A stretch of DNA of 36,004 nucleotides from Betaproteobacteria bacterium UBA2293. GTDB taxonomy: Bacteria; Pseudomonadota; Gammaproteobacteria; Burkholderiales; Rhodocyclaceae. The stretch spans positions 1 to 36,004 of the forward strand of contig DDWF01000285.1 of assembly GCA_002345845.1 (NCBI GenBank), read 5' to 3'. Below, one piece after another: positions 15,056-23,929 of this stretch. Numbering within the stretch: position 1 is the first letter of the stretch; each line of letters starts with the position of its first letter. The position numbers and the translations under genes were made by a program. The notes under the pieces were generated by a model. That model saw only the letters and a program-made list of their open reading frames with translations. It was not told where the DNA came from and did not search any database.

Positions 15056-15457
15056 GTCGGGATACTAACCGTTCGTTTCCTTGATCGCATACATGGCGCG
15101 CAGGGCTGGCCAGTCTTGGCGCCACTGCCGAGACTTGTTTCACAAATTAGAAAACACTTTAAAAAAGCAAAATAATAATATGTTTTTAAAAGTAATTAAA
15201 TTTTTTAGTTCTTATCCAATGGCCGTCTGCATTCCTGGCTTAATGTCTAGCCTGTTCAACGGCGGTTTTAACAATGCGAATTTGGCATGGAGTTTCTGGC
15301 CGGCAACAGCCTGCCACTGACTCTTGACTGATTTCTGCTGGGCAACGCATAAAAAAATTGATGCAAGTCAACAAGAAGGCAGTTATGGCCGTTCTGGCAT
15401 CGCTGATTTATTACGTTGGTGATACCGTTTGCCGCTGCCCATTTCCTGCGTTTTTCC
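15056..15457. other. Gene-poor interval with AT-rich patch (15143-15216)
   Basis: About 400 bases without a confident gene lie between the small membrane frame and the diguanylate cyclase. Bases 15143-15216 are strikingly AT-rich for this window, with runs of A and T. A 46-codon frame from ATG 15180 has no ribosome binding site and is not called. The right end holds the FNR/ANR-type box. The patch may be a promoter region or a relic of foreign DNA. Confidence 0.5.
15358..15371. promoter_or_regulatory. FNR/ANR-family binding site
   Basis: TTGATGCAAGTCAA matches the Crp/Fnr-family consensus TTGAY-N4-RTCAA at every defined position. Its centre is about 93 bases upstream of the diguanylate cyclase start, a suitable place for oxygen-responsive activation. 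No clear -10 element was identified, so the promoter geometry is open. Confidence 0.6.
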
Positions 15458-16834
15458 ATGCGTTTTCCGCAAATCATTCGGGCGCTGAGTCTGGTCCGGC
15501 CCTTGGGGCTTGCTGGAGCGCTATTTTCCCTGTTGATCCTGGCCGGTTACGCGCTGGGAGTTGAAGTTCTGTTTCGCCCCATGCACGGTGGCCCGGCAAC
15601 GCATCCTTTGAGTGCAGTCGGCTTGGGCATGCTGGGCATTGGTGCTTTCTTCTGGCATCCCCGGCAGAACAATCGGGTCGTGTTGTTTGCCGGTTGTTTT
15701 GTAGTTCTACTGGCGTCGCTGCGCCTGCTCGAACTGGCAAGTGGGGGAGCCCTGCTGGATTGGCTTACCCCTTTTACCTACCATCTTGCCGAGCAGGCAG
15801 CTGCCGGGCACCCGATATCGACCGGCAGCAACACGGCATTGATGACTCTGTGTTTCGGAATGGCACTGGTTTCGGTCGGCTTCAAGCGTTATGCCATGGC
15901 CCAGCAGTTATCTTTTGTCGGCCTCGGCTTTCCCTTGGTCTCCATCACCGGTTACGCCTACGGCATCGACAAGTTCTACGGGCAGATGGCAATGACCACC
16001 GCAATGGGCGGCATCATGGTCGGCGCGGCCATCTTGCTGAGCGGCGCCCATCGCAGCTTTCTGCGCTCCATCCTCAGTCCATGGGTCGGTGGCAGGATTG
16101 CCAGGGTGCAGATTCTGCTCGGCTACATCGTCCCATTCCTGATCGGCTATTGCCTGGCATTGACCATCGCCAACAACCCCTTGCAGCAATTTGGTCTGTT
16201 TTGCGTCCTGATCAGCGCCTTCATTTCCATGCTGGTCGCCTTTACCGCGGTCATTCAGGAAGGGGTAGACCTCTCGCGGCGGAGCGCCGAGCGTCGGCTC
16301 ATGCAGGTCGCCACGCTCGACTCCCTGACCAATCTGCCCAATCGCCGTCGCTTCTTCGATCACGGCCAATGGTTGATCGAGCGTGTGCGGCGTACCGGAG
16401 AAAGTCTCTCGGTGCTGTTGCTCGACATTGATTTCTTCAAACGGATCAACGACACCTATGGCCACCCGACCGGGGACCTCGTGTTGCAACAACTGGCAAC
16501 GACGGCCCGCCGCATTCTCCGTCGCCAGGATTTGATGGCCCGTTACGGCGGCGAGGAGTTCGTCATTATCCTGCCGGAAACCAACATTGCCGGTGCCTTG
16601 CTGCTCGGCGAGAAACTGCGGGCTCACATTGCCGCCACGGATTTTTCCGGTGTTGTTCCGATCACCATTTCGCTCGGCGCTGCCGAATACTCGGCCGATG
16701 AAAACCTGGATGATCTCATTGCCAGAGCCGATGTGGCGCTCTACCAAGCCAAGCGGGAAGGTCGCAACCGGGTCGTTGCCGCAGCCGACGCTGCGCCGGC
16801 GCTGGCCGACATCGGGAACTGCCAGGCCGCTTGA
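15458..16834 (+). CDS. Membrane-bound diguanylate cyclase (GGDEF)
   Basis: The 458-residue protein makes cyclic di-GMP from two GTP. The first 270 or so residues form roughly seven to eight membrane helices, an integral sensor region of the MASE type that I cannot assign more closely. A GGDEF domain follows (about 285-445) with LDSLTNLPNRRRFF, the LLLDIDFFKRINDTYGH metal/GTP segment and the active-site GGEEF at 364-368. An inhibitory I-site RRQD lies at 355-358, five residues before it, so product inhibition is expected. There is no EAL domain. ATG 15458 is used; a TTG at 15416 is in frame, and neither has a good ribosome binding site. An FNR-type box lies upstream. Confidence 0.93.
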   Translation: MRFPQIIRALSLVRPLGLAGALFSLLILAGYALGVEVLFRPMHGGPATHPLSAVGLGMLGIGAFFWHPRQNNRVVLFAGCFVVLLASLRLLELASGGALLDWLTPFTYHLAEQAAAGHPISTGSNTALMTLCFGMALVSVGFKRYAMAQQLSFVGLGFPLVSITGYAYGIDKFYGQMAMTTAMGGIMVGAAILLSGAHRSFLRSILSPWVGGRIARVQILLGYIVPFLIGYCLALTIANNPLQQFGLFCVLISAFISMLVAFTAVIQEGVDLSRRSAERRLMQVATLDSLTNLPNRRRFFDHGQWLIERVRRTGESLSVLLLDIDFFKRINDTYGHPTGDLVLQQLATTARRILRRQDLMARYGGEEFVIILPETNIAGALLLGEKLRAHIAATDFSGVVPITISLGAAEYSADENLDDLIARADVALYQAKREGRNRVVAAADAAPALADIGNCQAA

Positions 16835-16991
16835 GGGCCAGCTCGCCGGGGCTCGGTTGCCGTTCTTGCGGCCGCATGTCGCTCAATACGGATGTTCAAT
16901 TGCTTGCGGGGCGCTGGATTCTCAACACCAATTCGAAATCCCGATCCAGTTTCCCGCTGCCTTGGCGCCACAACGCATAGCATGGGAATTG

Positions 16992-17021
16992 GCATCATGT
17001 GATGCGATTGTTGATGCATCA
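16992..17021. promoter_or_regulatory. Operator-like inverted repeats before antitoxin remnant
   Basis: GCATCA-TG-TGATGC (16992-17005) is followed seven bases later by the perfect palindrome TGATGCATCA (17012-17021). Together they give four copies of the same half-site ending seven bases before the AGGAGG ribosome binding site of the antitoxin remnant. Autoregulated toxin-antitoxin operons typically have this arrangement. Confidence 0.6.
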
Positions 17022-17038
17022 CAGAATAGGAGGTCCCC

Positions 17039-17113
17039 ATGCGCACGACGCTCGCCCTCGACGATGATTTGCTTGCCAAGGCCAAAGCCTTGAGAGGTTG
17101 CATAAGGTATTGA
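17039..17113 (+). pseudogene. Truncated VapB-like type II antitoxin
   Basis: ATG 17039 is preceded by a perfect AGGAGG five bases upstream. The product begins MRTTLALDDDLLAKAKAL, the ribbon-helix-helix start of VapB-type antitoxins. It then runs into unrelated sequence (RGCIRY) and a stop after 24 residues, where intact family members have about 60-90. No PIN-domain toxin follows. The locus therefore appears to have lost the rest of the antitoxin and its toxin by deletion, while the ribosome binding site and operator remain intact. Confidence 0.75.
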
Positions 17114-17242
17114 AGGCGAAGGACGATTTGCTGCCACCTATGTCAGTCTGAAATATGCAGCCCGGGTGAGCAAGCCCTGCAAGCGTGTGCTGAAGCGAAT
17201 GCCGCAGGTGCGACCCAATAAACCAGTCCTGTTACGTATTAC

Positions 17243-20200
17243 CTAAATCCTCAACCGCGAATACCCAACCCCGCCGCCCTTCTCCACGCGAATCTGCGCC
17301 GGAATCCTTTCCTTCATGCCTTCGACGTGGCTGATCACACCGATCATCTTGCCGCTGGCGTTGAGCGTATCGAGGGCGTTGAGGGCGATTTCGAGGGTGT
17401 CGGCATCCAGTGTACCGAAGCCTTCGTCGAGGAACAGTGAGTCGATCGAGGTCTTGTGGCTGACCAGGTCAGACAAGGCAAGCGCCAGCGCCAGGCTGAC
17501 CAGGAAGCTTTCGCCGCCGGACAGGGTGCGCGTGTCGCGGGCGACTTCGCCTTGCCAGCTGTCGACGATGTCGAGTTCCAGTTCGCCGGTGCTCTTGCGG
17601 CGTAGCAGGTAGCGGCCGTGCAGGCGGGCCAGGTGGCCGTTGGCCAGGTGCAGTAGGTGGTCGAGGGTCAGGCCCTGGGCAAATTTGCGGAACTTGTCGC
17701 CTTTGGCCGAGCCAATCAGGCCATCGAGTCGCTGCCAGATATCGCTCTCGGTCGTTTGCGCGGCGATCTGCGCGAATAGCGCCTGCTGACTTTGCCGCGC
17801 TTGCTCGTCGCGGGTGAGCAGGGCGCGCTGGGCGCCGAGTTGTTCGCTGAGCTGGCGGCGCTGGGTTTCCAGTTGGGCGAGGGTTTCGTCGAGGTCGGCT
17901 AGCGGCGGGATCGGTGTTTCGCCGACGCTGGCCTGCAGGCGGGCGAGTTTTTCTCGGGCTGCCTTGAGTACGGCTGCGGCCTGCTGTTTGGCGAGTTGCC
18001 GGGTTTCCTGCAGTTGTCGCAGGCGCTGTCGTTCTTCGGCCGGCAGCAGCGCGGCGCTGTAGGCGGCGAGGTCGGCGAAGGGGCTGGCGGCGAGGGCGCT
18101 TTGCCAAGCGGTCGCGGCTTCGGCCAGTGCTTTTTGCTGTTGCGCGAGATTGGTTTCGAGTTGCGTCTGTCGGCCTTGTTGTGCGGCGAGTTGCTGCGTC
18201 AGATCGGTGATGCGCTCGGCGCAGCGGGCGAGGGCAGCGGCCGGGTCGTCGGTGGCCGGCAGGTCCATGGCCGACGGTATTTTCGGGAACGCTCTTCGGC
18301 GCTCCGCCCACTGCGTCGCCTGGATTTGTGCGGCGTCGTAGCGCTCCTGTTGCTGGACGAGGAGGGCTGCCAATGCCTGCCGGCGTTGTTGCGTTTGCTG
18401 CCAGTGCTGCCATTCGCCGTCGCGTTCGGCTAGCCACGTGGCAGCGTCGGTCGGGATTTCGTTCAGCGTTTCGACCAGCTTGGCGTCGAGTTCGGCCTGT
18501 TCCTGGGCGATGGCTTGCAGGGTTTTATGAAGCTCGGCCTGGCGGGTTTGGCCGGTTTGCATCGCCTGTTGCAGCAGCTTCTGCTGGTTGCCGGCATTGA
18601 GCAGCGCTTGAGCGGCGTCGGCGGCGGTCTTGCGGGCGGCGTTCAGCGCTTGTTCGCCCTGGTCGGCGGCTTGCATTCGCGCGGCGAGTTGGGTTTGCGC
18701 CTGTTCGGCGGCAGCTCGGGCTGCGGCGAGGGTTTTGGCGTCCTGCCAGGCGTCGACCGCAAGTGGTGTGCTTTCGGGCAGCGCGGCGATGCTTTCCTGC
18801 CATTCATTTTGCAGCCGGGTGCTTTCCTGCGTCGTCTTGGCTTGCTGCTCCTGCCCGCTTTTTTGCGTGGCTTGGGCGGCGGCCTGTTCGGCGCGCAGTT
18901 GCTGGCCTTTCTGGGTCAGCGCTTCGAGGGCCGCCTGTTTTTCCTTTAGCGTGGTTTCGGTGGCGGAAACGTCGAGCGCGGCGTAGGTGGCGATGGCCGG
19001 GTGTTCAAGCGCGCCGCACAGCGGGCAGGGTTCGCCCAACTGCAGTTGCCGGCGATGTTGCTCCAGGCTCTGAATGCGGCGTTCCTGTTCGAGCAGTTTC
19101 TGCTTGTCGGTGACCTGGCCGGCGAGCGCCTTGTGCTGTTCGCGCAGGGCGACCAGGGTCTGTTCCTGGGCGGCGATCTTTTGTTCGCCCTGCTGCAGTT
19201 GTGCGGCTTGCGTCGTTTGCAGTTCGGCCAGTTCGCGGCGGCGCTGGGCGAGGGCTTCGCGTTGCTGCCAGCAGGCGAGGCTGGCCTGTTCGCGCTGCCA
19301 GTGCTGGCGCAGTTCGGCCAGGGTTTGGCCGGCGAGGCGCTGGTTTTGGTCGGCCTGGGCTTTGTCCAGCGCCCTGTCGGCGGTGGTTTTGGCCTTGGCC
19401 GCGGCGTCGACCGCCAGCGTTTGCGCGGCGAGCTGACGGGCAGTTTCAGCCTGTTCCTGTTCGAGTTTCTGCTGCGCCTGGTGCTGTGCGGCGAGGTCGC
19501 GGCCCAACTTGGCGCGCAGTTCGAACTGCTGACGCCAGACGCCAAGGCGTTCGCCGAGTTGGGCGCGTTGTGGGTGGGCGGCGCAGAAGTCGTCGAGTTG
19601 TTTGGCTTCGCGTTGGCTTTGTTGCAGGGTGTGCAGCGCCTGGGTGGCGACCTGGGCGCTGAAGTGGCTGGCGGCGACGTGCTGGGCGAACTGTTCGCCT
19701 TGCCGTGTCACGCGCTCGGCGTGCAGGGTCTTGAGTTCGTTATCGGTTTGGGCGCAGGCGGTGCCGGCTTGTTGCCATTGCTGGTGCAGCGGTTTGAGGA
19801 ATTCCGCGGGTTCGCTGGCGGCGAGTTTTTGCAGCTCCGGCGCGGCGGCGGTCAGGGCGGCGTCGGCTTCCTGCTGCCTGGCTTCGGCGGTTTTGATTTC
19901 CTGTTCGCCTTGCGCCAGATCGAGGCGCCACTGGCGCTGGCTTTGCGTTTGCTGGTGGCGGCGCTGGACTTCGGTGAGCTCGGTGTCGAGGCGGGCGGCC
20001 TCCTGCTGCATGGCGGCGCGTTGCTCGTCGCTCAGCAGTTCCATGCCGTCGGCGCGGGCTTTGAGCTGGTCGAGCTGGCTTTTGGCTTCGCGCGCCTGTT
20101 CGAAAACCTTGCGCGAAATTTCGCCGTAGATTTCAGTGCCGGTCAGTTCTTCCAGCAGTTCGGCGCGCTCGTTGGCGCTGGCGTTGAGGAAGGCCGCGAA

Positions 20201-20668
20201 GCCTCCCTGGGCGAGCAGCATGGACTTGGTGAAGCGCGGGAAATCGAGGCCGGTGATCTCGGCGATGCGCTTGAGTTTGTCGTTGGTCTGCGTGCTGAGG
20301 ATAGTGCCGTCGCCAGTGGCGAGTTCGACCTTGGGGGCCTGCAATGCGCCGTCCACCTTGTCGCGGGCGCGGCGCTGGCTCCAGAAGGCGCGGTAGACGG
20401 CACCTTTCACTTCGAACTCGACCTCGGCCAGGCAGTCGGCGGTGTGCCGCGTCATGATGTCGTTGTCGGACGCCGAGATGGTCTTCAGGCGCGGCGTCTG
20501 GTGGTAGAGGGCGAGGCAGATGGCATCGAGCAGCGTCGATTTGCCGGCGCCGGTCGGGCCGGTGATGGCGAACAGGCTGTTGTCGGTGAAGGGTGGCCGG
20601 GTGAAGTCGATGGTCCATTCGCCTTTCAGCGAATTGAGGTTCTTCAGGCGCAGGGTCAGGATTTTCAT
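17243..20668 (-). CDS. sbcC: Exonuclease subunit SbcC (Rad50-like ATPase)
   Basis: SbcC is the SMC/Rad50-like ATPase that works with the SbcD nuclease on hairpins and DNA ends. The 1141-residue protein has Walker A GPTGAGKS at 37-44, then very long Gln/Ala/Glu-rich coiled coils. The zinc-hook CPLC (Cys548, Cys551) is at the midpoint. The C-terminal half carries the ABC signature LSGGES (about 1049-1054), Walker B SLFLDE (Asp1081, Glu1082) and the [14 protein letters not shown]-loop segment. Length is typical of the family. Unusually, sbcD is not adjacent: an EamA permease and a LysR gene lie between them. sbcC begins 98 bases after the EamA stop on the same strand, so it may be read through from that gene. 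Confidence 0.97.
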   Translation of the reverse strand: MKILTLRLKNLNSLKGEWTIDFTRPPFTDNSLFAITGPTGAGKSTLLDAICLALYHQTPRLKTISASDNDIMTRHTADCLAEVEFEVKGAVYRAFWSQRRARDKVDGALQAPKVELATGDGTILSTQTNDKLKRIAEITGLDFPRFTKSMLLAQGGFAAFLNASANERAELLEELTGTEIYGEISRKVFEQAREAKSQLDQLKARADGMELLSDEQRAAMQQEAARLDTELTEVQRRHQQTQSQRQWRLDLAQGEQEIKTAEARQQEADAALTAAAPELQKLAASEPAEFLKPLHQQWQQAGTACAQTDNELKTLHAERVTRQGEQFAQHVAASHFSAQVATQALHTLQQSQREAKQLDDFCAAHPQRAQLGERLGVWRQQFELRAKLGRDLAAQHQAQQKLEQEQAETARQLAAQTLAVDAAAKAKTTADRALDKAQADQNQRLAGQTLAELRQHWQREQASLACWQQREALAQRRRELAELQTTQAAQLQQGEQKIAAQEQTLVALREQHKALAGQVTDKQKLLEQERRIQSLEQHRRQLQLGEPCPLCGALEHPAIATYAALDVSATETTLKEKQAALEALTQKGQQLRAEQAAAQATQKSGQEQQAKTTQESTRLQNEWQESIAALPESTPLAVDAWQDAKTLAAARAAAEQAQTQLAARMQAADQGEQALNAARKTAADAAQALLNAGNQQKLLQQAMQTGQTRQAELHKTLQAIAQEQAELDAKLVETLNEIPTDAATWLAERDGEWQHWQQTQQRRQALAALLVQQQERYDAAQIQATQWAERRRAFPKIPSAMDLPATDDPAAALARCAERITDLTQQLAAQQGRQTQLETNLAQQQKALAEAATAWQSALAASPFADLAAYSAALLPAEERQRLRQLQETRQLAKQQAAAVLKAAREKLARLQASVGETPIPPLADLDETLAQLETQRRQLSEQLGAQRALLTRDEQARQSQQALFAQIAAQTTESDIWQRLDGLIGSAKGDKFRKFAQGLTLDHLLHLANGHLARLHGRYLLRRKSTGELELDIVDSWQGEVARDTRTLSGGESFLVSLALALALSDLVSHKTSIDSLFLDEGFGTLDADTLEIALNALDTLNASGKMIGVISHVEGMKERIPAQIRVEKGGGVGYSRLRI

Positions 20669-20766
20669 GCAGCGTGGCTAGGAGACTGTCCGGGGGCATC
20701 CGTCGAACGGCCGATTCTACCTTTGTCACCCGCCCGGCGAGGTCGCGCGTCGACGAGCGAAGGGCC

Positions 20767-21630
20767 TCACCGACGGTTTGCCAGCACAACACCGCAAGCG
20801 GCAATGGCAATACCCAGCCATTGGCCGGGACCGATTCGCTGTCCGAACAGCAGCCAGTCGCCAACGGCGGCGGCGACGGGAACGAGATAGAACAGGCCGG
20901 CGACGCGGCTGACTTCGCCGTCACGGATCAACACGACCAGCAGGCTGACCGCTCCCACCGATACGATAACGGCCATCCACAGCAGGGCGATGATGAATTC
21001 GCCGGTCCAGGCGACGGGGCTGTCTTCATATAGCAGTGAACCGAGCAGACAGCCCGCCGCGCAGACAGCACACTGGATGGCTCCGCCAGTGAACGGATGA
21101 ATCGTCGCGCAGCGAAATTTCTGATACAGGTTGCCGGCGCTCAGTCCGATCAAGGCCACGACAGACAGCAGCCCCGGGAGCAGTGCCGCAGCGCCGCCAC
21201 CGATGCCCTGCCGCAAGACTATAAACACGCCGGCCAAGCCCAACAGCAGGCCGAGCCAGCGTTGCCGGCCGACGCGTTCGCCGAGCAGCGTCGGCGCGGC
21301 GATGGCGATCAGGATCGGTTGCAGGGCGATGATCAGCGCCGAGGCAGCCGGCGCCATGCCCAGCGCGATGCTGTAAAAGACACCGGCCGAGAAGATGCCA
21401 ACCGTCAGCACACCGGCGGCGGCGATATCCAGCCATTCCCGGGCCTGGCGTGGCCAGGGTGTCGAAAACGCTTTGGCCAACAGCGCCAGCAGGCTTGCCG
21501 CGATGGCGAAGCGCAAGGCGAGGAAGGCAAAGGGCGGTGCGTGCGGCAGTCCGAGACGGGCGCCGACGAAGCCGGCGCCATATAGTGCAACGAAGACGAG
21601 CGCAGTTGGCGGCAAGGGTAGGGCAGGCAT
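20767..21630 (-). CDS. EamA-family (DMT superfamily) transporter
   Basis: The 287-residue inner-membrane protein has about ten hydrophobic helices formed by two EamA repeats. The first repeat ends around ALQPILIAIAAPTLLGERVG, the family's characteristic loop after helix four; the second ends in LFGQRIGPGQWLGIAIAACG. EamA proteins export amino acids or other metabolites; the substrate is not predictable here. ATG 21630 is chosen because AGGA lies shortly upstream and it gives a normal N-terminus; the longer frame runs into the LysR promoter region. It is divergent from a LysR regulator 106 bases away, a common permease/regulator pairing. Confidence 0.92.
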   Translation of the reverse strand: MPALPLPPTALVFVALYGAGFVGARLGLPHAPPFAFLALRFAIAASLLALLAKAFSTPWPRQAREWLDIAAAGVLTVGIFSAGVFYSIALGMAPAASALIIALQPILIAIAAPTLLGERVGRQRWLGLLLGLAGVFIVLRQGIGGGAAALLPGLLSVVALIGLSAGNLYQKFRCATIHPFTGGAIQCAVCAAGCLLGSLLYEDSPVAWTGEFIIALLWMAVIVSVGAVSLLVVLIRDGEVSRVAGLFYLVPVAAAVGDWLLFGQRIGPGQWLGIAIAACGVVLANRR

Positions 21631-21693
21631 CGTGTATTCCTGAGGGGGAGGGATGCCTGGACTGTACGTTCGCGTGCAAAATTTTAAAAATTG

Positions 21694-21712
21694 ATTATTA
21701 TCGGTTAGTAAT
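21694..21712. promoter_or_regulatory. LysR-type inverted repeat ATTA-N11-TAAT
   Basis: An inverted repeat with an eleven-base spacer lies in the AT-rich intergenic region between the divergent EamA and LysR genes. It fits the general T-N11-A layout of LysR-regulator binding sites. The motif is short, so it is tentative. Confidence 0.4.
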
Positions 21713-21736
21713 TTGAATTGCAAATAGGTGTGCACG

Positions 21737-22672
21737 ATGTCCCTCCGTCATCTTGATCTCGATGCCTTGCGCGCATTTGTTGCGATTGTTGAGCAGGGTG
21801 GCTTCTCCATCGCTGCCGAGCGGCTTGGCCGGAGTCAGTCGGCCGTCAGTCTGCAGATCAAGCGACTGGAACAGACGCTGGGTCAGACCTTGTTGCATCG
21901 GGTACAAGGGCGCGTGGACGGGCCGACCGCCGAAGGCGGCGCATTGTTGGCCTACGCTCGACAGATGCTGCGCCTTAACGATGAGGCCTGCGCGACTCTG
22001 GCGTGCAATGCGGAAGCCGGCAGCCTGCGCATCGGCTTGCCCGAAGAGTTGATGGAGCATGTTTTTCCCGCCGCGATTCCGCTGTTGCAGATGCGTTACC
22101 CGCGTTTGCGCCTGTCCGTTCAGGCGGAGGCGTCGCTACTGGTCCGCAGCGCGCTGGCGGAGGGCCGGCTCGATGTGGCGATCTACAAGGACTGCGCCGA
22201 CGGCGAACATGCCGGTTTGGCCGTATTGCGCGACGAGCCGTTGTGTTGGGTGGCGGGCGAAGCCTATCGCGATACCCTGCTCTCCGATGCCGACGTCCTG
22301 CCCTTGGCGCTGTTCGGCGAAAACTGCGTCTTCCGCATGGCGGCGACGGCCGCCCTGGCCCGCGCCGGAATTGCCTGGAAAGTCCACTACTCCGGCAGCA
22401 GTACGACCGGCCTGCGGCACGCGTTACGCCATGGTCTGGGACTCAGTGTCCTGCCACAGGGGCTGCTGGGCGACGGTCTGCTCGCCGTCAATTCCTGTGG
22501 GGGCATTGCCTTGCCGCCACTGCCGCGCTCGCGGTTGGTCGCGGCTTATGCCGGCGGCGGTGTTGCACCGGCCGCGCGGTGTCTGGTCGAGGCCTTTGCC
22601 GAGGCGCTTCATGGACCTGCGGCGGCGAGCCTTCATTCACTGTATGTAAGGGAGGCGACGACCGCTCGGTAG
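21737..22672 (+). CDS. LysR-family transcriptional regulator
   Basis: The 311-residue protein has an N-terminal winged helix-turn-helix (LDALRAFVAIVEQGGFSIAA, ERLGRSQSAVSLQIKRLEQ), a linker helix and a C-terminal substrate-binding domain (about 90-290: LRIGLPEELMEHVFPAAIPL, GRLDVAIYKD, HGLGLSVLPQG). ATG 21737 is used because AGGTG lies six bases upstream. A GTG at 21728 is in frame. It is divergent from the EamA permease, its probable target. Its last 40 bases overlap the 3' end of sbcD on the opposite strand. Confidence 0.94.
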   Translation: MSLRHLDLDALRAFVAIVEQGGFSIAAERLGRSQSAVSLQIKRLEQTLGQTLLHRVQGRVDGPTAEGGALLAYARQMLRLNDEACATLACNAEAGSLRIGLPEELMEHVFPAAIPLLQMRYPRLRLSVQAEASLLVRSALAEGRLDVAIYKDCADGEHAGLAVLRDEPLCWVAGEAYRDTLLSDADVLPLALFGENCVFRMAATAALARAGIAWKVHYSGSSTTGLRHALRHGLGLSVLPQGLLGDGLLAVNSCGGIALPPLPRSRLVAAYAGGGVAPAARCLVEAFAEALHGPAAASLHSLYVREATTAR

Positions 22673-23838
22673 CGTTCATTGAGCGCCATTTGCATCTCAT
22701 CGCTCAATTCCTCCTGCTGCAGGCGGCGGGCGAAGACGTCGTGCGGGCTGAGTTCGTCCAGCGTTTCGCTGGCGGCGGCTTCCAGCCGGGCGGCGGCGTT
22801 GCCCCGCTGGCGGCGGATGCGCAGGACTTCGACCGGCCAGCCTTCGGTCAGGGCTTCGATGCGCGCCGGCAGGTCGGCCAGGTAGTCGTCGGCGGCGACG
22901 GTGACTTCGAGCCAGGCCGGGCGCTCGCGTGTGCCTTGGGCGGCGGCGGCACCGATGGCGCCGGCCAGGGTATCCAGATTGCCGCTGACCGCGACCAGCC
23001 CCTGGAAGCGCGGCACCGGCAGCGGGGTGACCGCTTGCAGGCCGTCGCTATTGAGATCGACCAGCAGCACTTCCTTCGTCTGCTTCGCTTCGTCGAAGGA
23101 TAGCGGCAGCGGCGAGCCGCTGTAACGGATGTGCTCCAGCCCGCCGACTTTCTGCGGCCGGTGGATGTGGCCGAGGGCGATGTAGTCGGCCGGCGGGAAG
23201 GCGCTGGTCGGGAAGGCTTCGAGGGCGCCGACGTAGATTTCGCGCACCGATTCGCTGGTGCTGGCGCCGATCGTGGTCAGGTGGCCGGTGGCGACGATGG
23301 GCAGGTTCGCACTGTGGGCCAGGGCGGCGGCGTGCACCGCCGCATAGTGCTGCTGGATCGCCTGTTGCAGCGACAGTTGTTTGTCCTCGGCGCTTTGCCC
23401 GGCCTGGCTCTGCAGCACGTCGCGTGGGCGGACGAAGGGGATGGCGCAGACGAGGCAGCCGGGGTCGCCGTTGCGCTGCGGCAGCATGACCACCTGCGTT
23501 GCCGGGTCGTCGTGTGTGGCGGCGATCACCGTGGTGCCGAGGCGGGCCAGCAGTTCGCGGCTTTCACCCAGGGTCGCCGGCGAATCGTGGTTGCCGCCGA
23601 GCAGCAGCAGCGCGACGCCGGCTTCGTGCAGGCGCACCACCAGCTGGCTGTAAAGCTCGCGGGCGTAGGAGGGCGGTGTGCCGGTATCGAAGATGTCGCC
23701 GGCGATCAGCACCGCGTCTACTTGCTGTTCATCCACCTGTTCGAGCAGCCAGCCGATCAGCGCCTGATGTTCAGCCTGCCGGCTTTTGCCCATGAAATGC
23801 TGGCCGAGATGCCAGTCGGAGGTGTGGAGGAGGCGCAT
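22633..23838 (-). CDS. sbcD: Exonuclease subunit SbcD (Mre11-like nuclease)
   Basis: SbcD is the metallophosphoesterase subunit of the SbcCD nuclease. The 401-residue protein has the five Mre11-type metal motifs: TSDWHLGQ (Asp8, His10), IAGDIFDTG (Asp48), GGNHDS (Asn83, His84), ATGHLT and GHIHRPQ. A C-terminal domain with RIEALTEGWPVEVLRIRR and SPHDVFARR follows. The start MRLLHTSDWH at 23838 is the family-typical N-terminus; a TTG nine codons earlier is in frame. It is separated from sbcC by 1.96 kb and ends within the LysR gene on the other strand. Confidence 0.96.
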   Translation of the reverse strand: MRLLHTSDWHLGQHFMGKSRQAEHQALIGWLLEQVDEQQVDAVLIAGDIFDTGTPPSYARELYSQLVVRLHEAGVALLLLGGNHDSPATLGESRELLARLGTTVIAATHDDPATQVVMLPQRNGDPGCLVCAIPFVRPRDVLQSQAGQSAEDKQLSLQQAIQQHYAAVHAAALAHSANLPIVATGHLTTIGASTSESVREIYVGALEAFPTSAFPPADYIALGHIHRPQKVGGLEHIRYSGSPLPLSFDEAKQTKEVLLVDLNSDGLQAVTPLPVPRFQGLVAVSGNLDTLAGAIGAAAAQGTRERPAWLEVTVAADDYLADLPARIEALTEGWPVEVLRIRRQRGNAAARLEAAASETLDELSPHDVFARRLQQEELSDEMQMALNERYRAVVASLTYSE

Positions 23839-23929
23839 GCCGGGCTGGTCTGTGGGAAAGGACAAAGTTTAAACGGCAAAGCGCCTTTGCCGCAGGGCAT
23901 TGCTCGTATTCGGCCGGCTGGGCGCTGCC

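Larger units (their letters stand above)
16835..17242. other. Intergenic interval with decayed toxin-antitoxin locus
   Basis: These 408 bases hold no intact gene. From left to right I see an unremarkable stretch (to about 16990), an operator-like repeat region, the antitoxin remnant, and an open 45-codon frame with no start (17106-17246, overlapping the end of sbcC by four bases) that ends [10 protein letters not shown]. That frame has a basic, protein-like composition but I cannot identify it. Confidence 0.55.

Noticed and set aside
14619..15143. 174-codon minus-strand frame spanning the hydrolase start
   Set aside because: Overlaps the hydrolase gene in another frame and has no coherent composition; the hydrolase and the small membrane frame explain the region better.
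15180..15320. 46-codon frame in the AT-rich patch (MFLKVIKFFSSYPM...)
   Set aside because: No ribosome binding site, no recognisable family, and its start depends on the AT-rich sequence itself.
19001..20890. 629-codon open frame on the plus strand opposite sbcC
   Set aside because: It is antisense to the conserved coiled-coil and ATPase regions of sbcC and has a Gly/Ala/Leu-rich composition typical of shadows.
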